This document shows positions 58,901-64,000 of a stretch of 64,000 bases of DNA, one piece after another (within the stretch, counting starts at the first letter, position 1; each line of letters starts with the position of its first letter). Source of the stretch: Streptomyces canus 299MFChir4.1 (GTDB lineage: Bacteria > Actinomycetota > Actinomycetes > Streptomycetales > Streptomycetaceae); the NCBI RefSeq assembly GCF_000383615.1, contig NZ_KB911619.1:1-64000 (forward strand). Reading direction: 5' to 3'. Position numbers and translations under genes: made by a program. The notes beneath the pieces were generated by a model, which saw only the letters and a list, made by a program, of their open reading frames with translations, was not told the DNA's origin and did no database searches.

Positions 58901-60165
58901 GCCAGCCCGTCGGGTGTGCCCAGGCCGGTCGGGCCGTCGTAGCCGGTACCGGCGGTGCACAGATACGCGGGGGTGCAGGTGCCGTTGTCGCCGGTGGTTA
59001 CGTCATTGAGACCGGTCCCGGAGGCATACGGGTAGGAGTTGGGGTACGTGCCCGCGACAGGGGTTCCGGCGGCCGCGTACACGCCGGCGATGATGGGTGA
59101 GGAGGCGCTGGTGCCGCCGTACACCTGCCAGCCGCCACCGCCGTAGGTCTGGTAGACCGCGACCCCGGTGGCCGGGTCGGCCACGGCGGAGACGTCGGCG
59201 ACGGTGCGCTTGTCGCATCCGGTGTCCGTCTGGAAGGCGGGCTTGGGCTCGTAGAGGGAGCAGCCGGAGCCCGGGCCGAAGCCGTTGCGGTTCCAGACCG
59301 ACTCGGACCAGCCGCGTGCGGTGCCGGAGTCCCGGACCAGTGAGGTGCCGCCGACGGAGGTCACGTAGGGGGAGACGGCGGGGTAGGCGACCCCGTAGTC
59401 GCTGTCGCCCGAGGAGGCGACCACGGCGACGCCGGGGTGGTTGTAGTGGGCGTCGTACGTCGTCTCGTCCGGGAGCTCGCCGCTGCCCGGGGTGCTGTTG
59501 TAGTTGGTGCCGTAGGAGTTGGAAACGTATTTGGCGCCGAGTGCGACGGCCTGGTCGACGGCCGCCCCGAGGTCCTCGAAGCTCGGCTGGTCTGCCTCGA
59601 CGAGCAGGATGTGTGCGTTCGGCGCGGCCGCGGAGACCATGTCCAGATCGAGGGAGATCTCGCCGGCCCAGCCGGCGTCGGGCGCGGGGTAGTTGGTGCC
59701 GCCGCGTTGGTCGACCTTGGTGAAGCAGCCGTTCGCCGTGGTGCAGGCGGGCAGCCCGTACTGCTCGCGGTAGACGGCCATGTCGGCTTCGGCGCTGGGG
59801 TCGTCATAGGCGTCGACGATGGCGATCGTCTGCCCCGCGCCACCGTCGGCGGGAAGGCTGTAGGCGCTCTGCAGGTCGGCTGCACCGTAGCCGCTGGGGG
59901 TGACTGAGGCGGGCAACAGGCCCTTGAGGGCCGTGGTGTCGGTGCGACGCAGGGCGAAGCATGCGGCCTCGCCCTTCTTGGGGGTGGAGCAGGAGGGTTC
60001 GAGGGCGGCCTTCTTCTTGGCCGACGAGGCCGATGAAGCGGGTGGCGCCACCGCGTGCGCCGGGATCTGTATGCCCAGGAGCGTCATTGCGGCGGCGCTG
60101 AGCACGGTCAGGCAGGCGGCGGCTCTTCGGCGTAAAGCCGAACCGGTTCTCGGGGAGGTGCGCAA
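55990..60165 (-). CDS. secreted S53 (sedolisin-type) multidomain peptidase
   Basis: A 1391-residue secreted peptidase. ALRRRAAACLTVLSAAAMTL, then IQIPAHA, is the signal peptide. The S53 catalytic triad is Glu169 and Asp173 (GEISLDLDM), and Ser353 (GGTSASSP), with oxyanion Asp254 (SSGDSDYG). There is no long propeptide. Next come two carboxypeptidase-regulatory-like domains (GRLSGTVTDDSTGKPVAGAT; RTVSGKVTDGSGHG), a MAM-like jelly roll, another such domain (GGLLTGTVTDANTSTGLVGA), then five kelch repeats (GGKFYAVGGWGPGG, DGKLYVVGGCGTTS) and a final regulatory-like domain ending TVTKNFTLKRK. TTG at 60165 with GAGGAG 8 bases upstream is the likely start. It would act on polymers outside the cell. 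Confidence 0.88.
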   Translation of the reverse strand: MRTSPRTGSALRRRAAACLTVLSAAAMTLLGIQIPAHAVAPPASSASSAKKKAALEPSCSTPKKGEAACFALRRTDTTALKGLLPASVTPSGYGAADLQSAYSLPADGGAGQTIAIVDAYDDPSAEADMAVYREQYGLPACTTANGCFTKVDQRGGTNYPAPDAGWAGEISLDLDMVSAAAPNAHILLVEADQPSFEDLGAAVDQAVALGAKYVSNSYGTNYNSTPGSGELPDETTYDAHYNHPGVAVVASSGDSDYGVAYPAVSPYVTSVGGTSLVRDSGTARGWSESVWNRNGFGPGSGCSLYEPKPAFQTDTGCDKRTVADVSAVADPATGVAVYQTYGGGGWQVYGGTSASSPIIAGVYAAAGTPVAGTYPNSYPYASGTGLNDVTTGDNGTCTPAYLCTAGTGYDGPTGLGTPDGLAAFRSGPHGRLSGTVTDDSTGKPVAGATVTTQGGGTAHTAADGTYSLVLPVGSYDISVEAYGYTTGTASGVSLGDGDALTKNFALTPVPTRTVSGKVTDGSGHGWPLYAKITADGVPGGPVWTDPLTGAFDLKLPQGHDYTLHVVSAYPGYTSPTKKITVAASDQSLNIAVPVDPWAATVPAGYSVRDEGTTEPFDSTDSAPKGWKVVNADGTTGGWTFDDPGSRSNTTGGDGGFAIVDSDHYGGGVHQDSQLLSPVYDFTDDSAPEIAFANDYWAIGGQSADVDATTDGGATWTTLWSASGTTFGAQKVELPLTDYVGKASVQLRFHFTGSFGWWWKVDNVFIGDRHVASVPGGLLTGTVTDANTSTGLVGATVTNKDDSKQSAVTFATPDDPDLGDGIYTLFSSLGSHGFTAAKPHYTGLDKTVKVRADSAVGADFALGAGQLTLDKTSITASVGWGEQATKTLTVKNTGTAAATVKLGEQSGGFSIESAGGAPLKLVKGTYTPLSSKAAEAAAGTTAKVAPGAAGDAWQAAPDLPVEVMDNAVATNDGKIYSAFGFDGSADTKDMYALDPVAGTWTKLASAADTREDPAHGFIGGKFYAVGGWGPGGDPDSKLEIYDPGSDTWTTGAASPKPYAGSGSAVLDGKLYVVGGCGTTSCGSTDVTVYDPAADSWSTLAAYPEQISWSSCAGIGGELYCAGGYNGNSEIKHSYVYDPAANAWSQVADLPVALWGAAYTSANGLLVTAGGVTGNSITNQGFSFDPKAGTWTALPNADRATYRGGGGLGFFKVGGGVAQATPAATVEVLPGYDQGESSEVSWLNESAQQLTLQPGKSSKVTITLDASVAEVTQPGAFTAQLTFSTDTPYSVPRLPVEMHVAPPSTWGKITGTVLGVTAGGGTAPIAGATIQIDTWATSYTLTTDATGGYALWLDVRNNPLTVIAAKDGFQPTVATVTIKKKSTVTKNFTLKRK

Positions 60166-60659
60166 AATGTTACTCCTCGGTTCGCTTTGCAGGGGCCGAC
60201 TCGTACACGACCCCGGTCGACGGCGAATGACGGTGTTCACATTCGCCGCAATCAATTGGCGTACCGCGAAGCGGATTTGACAATAGGCCTTGTGTTACAT
60301 GTGCATGTCGTAAGGATTCTTTGTGAAGTAGTCGGGTTCGGAAATGAATTCTCATGCCAAGGGGGCCCATCGCTCAAGAAGCGCGAGGGCCTATTCGTTA
60401 CGGGAATTGTCTTTCCGTCGGCTGCAGGCTGCAGGCTGCAGGCTGCAGGCTGCCGGGTATCGGGGTGCAAACCCTGGGGCGGTCGCTGTGGTTGTCGTGT
60501 CGGACATGTCGTCGAAACAGAGGTCACCGCGCCAGTGACCTCTGATCATCCTGGCCTCGGCAGCCCGGCCCGACAAGATCCATCGCCTGCGGGCGCGCGC
60601 AGTTGCGCACTTGCGTAGCATCGGCGTGCATCTCGTTCCGATCTCCCGAGGAGTCGCTG
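60166..60659. other. gap holding the S53 promoter and a GGCTGCA repeat
   Basis: About 495 bases between the divergent S53 and LuxR genes. AT-rich patches near 60230-60360 probably include the S53 promoter on the minus strand. The only repeat is at 60420-60454. No ORF is convincing. Confidence 0.4.
60420..60454. repeat. 7-bp tandem repeat GGCTGCA, four copies plus a partial
   Basis: GGCTGCA occurs four times in a row, followed by GGCTGCC. It lies in non-coding sequence 206-240 bases before the LuxR gene start. A unit of 7 bases can slip easily, so copy number may vary between strains. Confidence 0.85.
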
Positions 60660-61694
60660 ATGGACGTGTCCTCCTCAGACGCGTTGTGGGCAGGCACCGG
60701 TCTGGGCCCCCTGGCCCGGCAGGCACTGGAGTACGTGGTCAGCCATCCGGGCGCTGACGAGGACGCGGTTGCGGCAGGGACCGGCGTCTCAGCCGCGGCG
60801 GCCGGGACCGCGTTACGGTCCCTGGAGGCCGAACTCCTGGCTGTACGCATCGGGGGACAGCCCACACGCTGGAGCGCCGGCCCGCCCCGCTCCTCGCTGG
60901 GGGCCCTTCTGGCCCGTAAGCGGCAGGAGTTGGCCAGAGCGGAGCTGTACGCGGAACAGCTCGACGAGGTCTATCGCACGGCCCCCGGACGGCAGATCGC
61001 CTCGGATCTCTTCGAGGTCGTCGAGAGCGATGAACAGGTCGGCGCCCGCTACGCTCACCTTCTGAGGAGCAGTCGGCAGGAGGTGCTGCATTTCGCGAGA
61101 CCGCCGTATGTGACCCGGCGGATCACTCCTACCGACACGTCCACGGCTGCGGGCGGCATGGTCCGTCCGGGTGTGCGGCTGCGGTCTGTGTACGACAGCG
61201 ACGGAATCGCCGACGACGGATGCCTGCAAACAGCCCTCGGGGGCACACCCGCGGAAGGGGAGCTACGGCTGCTGCCCGGAATTCCCATGAAACTAGTCAT
61301 CTTCGACCGCGTAGCGGCGATCATGCCGCTACGCAAAGACGATCCCGCCGCAGGCTCACTCGTGGTGCACTCCTCAACGCTGCTCGAAGTACTGACCGCC
61401 CTCTTCGAAAGCGTATGGGAGCGTGCGGTGCCCCTCTCGCTGGAAAGCAGCCCCGCTTCGCATACCGCAAGCCCCGAAAGGCAAGAGGGCGCTCTGCACA
61501 GTCGGACGCGGGACATCCTTCGCCTCATGTCCGTTGGCATGAAGGACGACGCCATCGCACGCGCCTTGCGACTCAGCCGCCGGACCGTGCAGACCCATAT
61601 CAGCGATCTGGGCAGACAACTGGGCGCACGGACCCGGTTCCAGATAGCCCTACTGGCCCAGGAACGCGGCTTGTTGGGGGATGCGGAAGGGTGA
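60660..61694 (+). CDS. LuxR-family regulator with TrmB-like N-terminus
   Basis: A 344-residue regulator. The N-terminal winged helix is LARQALEYVVSHPGADEDAV, GTGVSAAAAGTALRSLEAEL. The middle is a ligand-type domain with RQEVLHFARPPYV, RLLPGIPMKLVIFDRVAAIM. The C-terminal LuxR helix-turn-helix reads RTRDILRLMSVGMKDDAIAR, ALRLSRRTVQTHISDLGRQL, GARTRFQIALLAQERG. GAGGAG lies 6 bases before the ATG. It is divergent from the S53 peptidase gene and could control it; a truncated relative lies at 25126-25262. Confidence 0.85.
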   Translation: MDVSSSDALWAGTGLGPLARQALEYVVSHPGADEDAVAAGTGVSAAAAGTALRSLEAELLAVRIGGQPTRWSAGPPRSSLGALLARKRQELARAELYAEQLDEVYRTAPGRQIASDLFEVVESDEQVGARYAHLLRSSRQEVLHFARPPYVTRRITPTDTSTAAGGMVRPGVRLRSVYDSDGIADDGCLQTALGGTPAEGELRLLPGIPMKLVIFDRVAAIMPLRKDDPAAGSLVVHSSTLLEVLTALFESVWERAVPLSLESSPASHTASPERQEGALHSRTRDILRLMSVGMKDDAIARALRLSRRTVQTHISDLGRQLGARTRFQIALLAQERGLLGDAEG

Positions 61695-62057
61695 GCGGGG
61701 CCGTCACGCCGGTGCCGCCGCCCATCGGCGTCCCAGAGGCGGCCCGGTGCCGTTGTTCGTCAGCGGGCTGCTCGCGCCGCGATGCGGGACACCGGCCGGC
61801 GCCGTCAGGCGGTCAGCAACTCCACACGGCGCATCACCTCGCGGCAGAAGGCGCCCACTGTCGGCGGTACGAGGGGCTGCCCGCCCGACGGCCGGACCGG
61901 GTGGGGTCGATGAGGTTTATGTGGCCTAAGTTGCAGCAGAGGTGATCGAGCGGGCGTCTTGGTCTCGCTCTCCTGTTTCATCCCAAGGCGCCGGATTATG
62001 CGCCGTGTGCTTCGAGCGCTGGCACGAGCGCCCGGGTCTGGAGGGTAGGCCCGGATC
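61695..62057. other. gap without a supported gene
   Basis: About 360 bases. One minus-strand frame ends TVGAFCREVMRRVELLTA and could be the tail of a lost gene, but it is too short to identify. No repeat or hairpin stands out. Confidence 0.35.
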
Positions 62058-62850
62058 GTGCCTGAACGCCGCCGTTACCCGAGCGATCTGTCCTATGTCC
62101 GCTGGAAGTTGGTCGAGCCGGTCCTGACTGCCTGGCGGGCCGATCGACGCGGCTGCGCACTGGACATCGGCCGCTCACCGGAGCATGACCTGCGCAGCTC
62201 CTGGACGCGATCCTCTACATGGACCGCACGGGGATCCCCTGGCGCTACCTCCCGCACGACTTCGCGCCGTGGGCCACGGTGTACGGGTACTTCGCCAAAT
62301 GGCAGCAGGACGGCGTGTTCGAGCAGCTCACCGGCCTGCTGCGGCGCCTGGTCCGCGAAGCCGAGGGCCGTGACGCCGAGCCGTCGGCCAGCGTGCTGGA
62401 CTCCCAGACCATCAAGACCTCGCCAGCGTGCACCTCGCGGACCAGGGCACCGACGCCGGCAAACGGATCAACGGGCGCCGGCGTCACCTCGGCTGCGACA
62501 CCCTCGGCCTGCTGCTGACCGTGCTGATCACCGCCGCCAGCGTCTTGGACACCGCGGCCGGCGTGATACCGCTGTCCCGCATCGCCGCCGCCCACCCGCA
62601 CATCACGAAGGCCTGGGTGGACGCGGGCTACCGCACCACCGCCATCGACCACGGAGAGCTCGCCTCGGCATCCACGTCCACCCCGTCCAACGCCCGCCCG
62701 GCGCCCGCGGGTTCACGATCATCCCGAGACGGTGGACCATCGAACGCGGCATCGGCTGGCTCATGCACCACCGACGCCTCGCCCGCGACGACGAGACACA
62801 CCCGCACCGCGCCGAAGCCCATTGACCTCGCGGTGACCGACATCATGGCC
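62058..62850 (+). pseudogene. IS5-family transposase, several frameshifts
   Basis: The transposase can be followed across three frames: YPSDLSYVRWKLVEPVLTAW; then ILYMDRTGIPWRYLPHDFAP, WATVYGYFAKWQQDGVFEQL, ASVLDSQTIKTS; then KRINGRRRHLGCDTLGLLLT, VLITAASVLDTAAGV, ITKAWVDAGYR; then VQRPPGARGFTIIPRRWTIE, RGIGWLMHHRRLARDDE. It covers nearly the whole protein, including the DSQ and WxxER motifs of the DUF4096/DDE type, but at least three shifts break it. Confidence 0.8.
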
Positions 62851-62993
62851 CGCCCGCAGACTCACTGGCGAAGTCACCCCCAACTGGCGCGGAACCTGAC
62901 CCGGGACCAAACACAGCACCGGACCAAGCGCTCAGTGAAGGGGAGGGGCTGAGCTGGGGATTGGCTGAGCAGGGCTGTGTTCAGCCGCGAGGG

Positions 62994-64000
62994 TCACCAG
63001 GAGGCGAGTACGCGCTGGTGCAACTCGGTGACGACCTTGCGGGCAGAGGAGATCGCGCCATGCTGCCAGGCATCCAGATAGCTGAGGTAGTCACCGGCGA
63101 AGTACACGTGCCCCTGGGCCGTGTTGAGCGGCGCGTACGCCGGTGCGTCGGGGCCACCGGGCATGGAGTGCCAAGCGCCTTCGAGGTAGGGAACGAGCTT
63201 CCACTGGTGGGAGTATGACGCGGCGAGTTCGCTGCGGTACTTGCCGCCGTGGATCTTGACGCCCTGGTCGAGGGCGCGTTCCAGGCGCTGGGCCGGGGTG
63301 AGCGCCGAGTAGACCTCGGAGTGGGCGCCCGTGTTGTAGTAGCCGATGATCAGGCCGCGTTCGCCCAGGTGTCCGTAGGACGGGTACCAGATGTGATCGA
63401 GGTCCAGGTCGGTCTCGGTGATGCCGCCGAAGATCCTGAAATCCCTCTCCCACCAGCGGCTCTTGTACTCAAGGCCGATCTTGGAGGCGTAGGAAGGCTT
63501 CACCGCCCGCAGGGCGGTCTGCACCGCGGTGCCGAGGTTGTGCGAGGTCTTGGCCAGGATGTGCGGGGCAAGGGTGGCAATGCAGTAGTCGGCCGTGATG
63601 GTGCGGGTGCGGCCCTTCTGGGTGTAGGTGATCTGCACGCCGTCAGGGGTGTTCTTGATGTCGGTGACGGCCGCGCCGGTGCGGATCCTCTCCTCGCCTA
63701 TGGCGCGGGCGAACGCCATCGGTATCCGGTCCATGCCGCCGACGGGCTGGAACATCAGCATCGCCTGGTCGTGGCCGAACTCGAAGGAGAAGGTGCGGCC
63801 TACGTTGGAGGCGAACACCTCGGAGAGGGAGGGTACGTCGCCGAGTTCCTTGCCCGGCGCACCGGCGGCACCCGGGTCGACGCTGAAGCCGCGGTGTTCG
63901 GTACCCGTGTACGTGTAGTCGGAACCGAGCGAGCCGTAGCTCTTGAGGAAATTCAGCAGCCGCTCTTTGTCGTCCCCCGTCAATTCGGCGTCCAGCGCCC
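62994..64000 (-). CDS. flavin amine oxidase / L-amino-acid oxidase (runs off right edge)
   Basis: About 335 residues of the C-terminal part of a monoamine-oxidase-type flavoenzyme. MLMFQPVGGMDRIPMAFARA, TGAAVTDIKNTPDGVQITYT, ITADYCIATLAPHILAKTSH, PSYASKIGLEYKSRWWERDF, LGERGLIIGYYNTGAHSEVY, PYLEGAWHSMPGG and VYFAGDYLSYLDAWQHGAIS, ending SARKVV-type, match L-amino-acid oxidases. The last motif binds FAD. The N-terminal GxGxxG part lies beyond the edge. It oxidises an amine or amino acid to the imine and H2O2. The frame is open to the window end. Confidence 0.85.
   Translation of the reverse strand, partial: ALDAELTGDDKERLLNFLKSYGSLGSDYTYTGTEHRGFSVDPGAAGAPGKELGDVPSLSEVFASNVGRTFSFEFGHDQAMLMFQPVGGMDRIPMAFARAIGEERIRTGAAVTDIKNTPDGVQITYTQKGRTRTITADYCIATLAPHILAKTSHNLGTAVQTALRAVKPSYASKIGLEYKSRWWERDFRIFGGITETDLDLDHIWYPSYGHLGERGLIIGYYNTGAHSEVYSALTPAQRLERALDQGVKIHGGKYRSELAASYSHQWKLVPYLEGAWHSMPGGPDAPAYAPLNTAQGHVYFAGDYLSYLDAWQHGAISSARKVVTELHQRVLASW

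Overview
The window is high-GC actinomycete DNA, most likely from a Streptomyces or close relative. It shows GC-rich codon use, GTG/TTG starts, GGAGG-type ribosome sites, a large SARP regulator, TetR/LacI/LysR/PucR/MarR regulators next to their targets, secreted S8 and S53 peptidases, an I36-type inhibitor, and many decayed insertion sequences. No rRNA, tRNA, CRISPR array or replication origin was seen. The density of IS debris and broken genes suggests an accessory region, such as a chromosome arm, island or large plasmid.

Left part (1-15 kb): an IS630 copy runs off the left edge and truncates a quinone-oxidoreductase gene. Next to it lie an SDR gene with an internal deletion and an Rrf2 regulator; two matching inverted repeats mark the likely Rrf2 operators. 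A degenerate Tn3-family transposase with an internal 68-bp tandem duplication and an IS5 remnant at its 5' end follows. Then come an NTF2-like gene divergent from a 1005-residue SARP regulator, an HSL-family esterase, a TetR gene, and a graveyard of short fragments (inositol monophosphatase, SDR, serine hydrolase, IS5).

Middle part (15-37 kb): a HAD phosphatase diverges from a cytochrome P450. A LacI regulator diverges from a GH13 alpha-glucosidase. A LysR regulator diverges from an alpha/beta hydrolase. A secreted subtilase follows. A PucR regulator diverges from an apparent operon of one FAD oxidoreductase and two different S9 peptidases, which looks like peptide or amine catabolism.

Central cluster (37.8-47.3 kb): this is the most interesting region. 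A minus-strand operon encodes an Ldh-type oxidoreductase, an LLM flavin monooxygenase, an acyl-CoA ligase, an HMG-CoA-lyase-like protein and a type-II-dehydroquinase-like protein. With it are a MarR regulator, an MHS-type transporter, an NTF2/SnoaL-like protein and, about 1.2 kb beyond the operon end, a flavin reductase that could feed the monooxygenase. A palindrome, AAGCATGCTT or a close variant, occurs in every promoter gap of the cluster, so one MarR protein probably controls all of it. Three enzymes have changed residues at positions normally used for catalysis. The substrate is unknown.

Right part (47-64 kb): remnants of IS630, ketopantoate reductase and a solute-binding protein are followed by a 2-oxoglutarate oxygenase divergent from an XRE-cupin regulator, and a chain of small overlapping ORFs ending in a DUF4241 protein (one ORF frameshifted at a run of nine C). 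Next are an I36 inhibitor, an ISAs1 fragment with an expanded 18-bp repeat, two TetR systems with clear operators, a 1391-residue multidomain S53 peptidase, a LuxR regulator, a frameshifted IS5 transposase, and a flavin amine oxidase that runs off the right edge.
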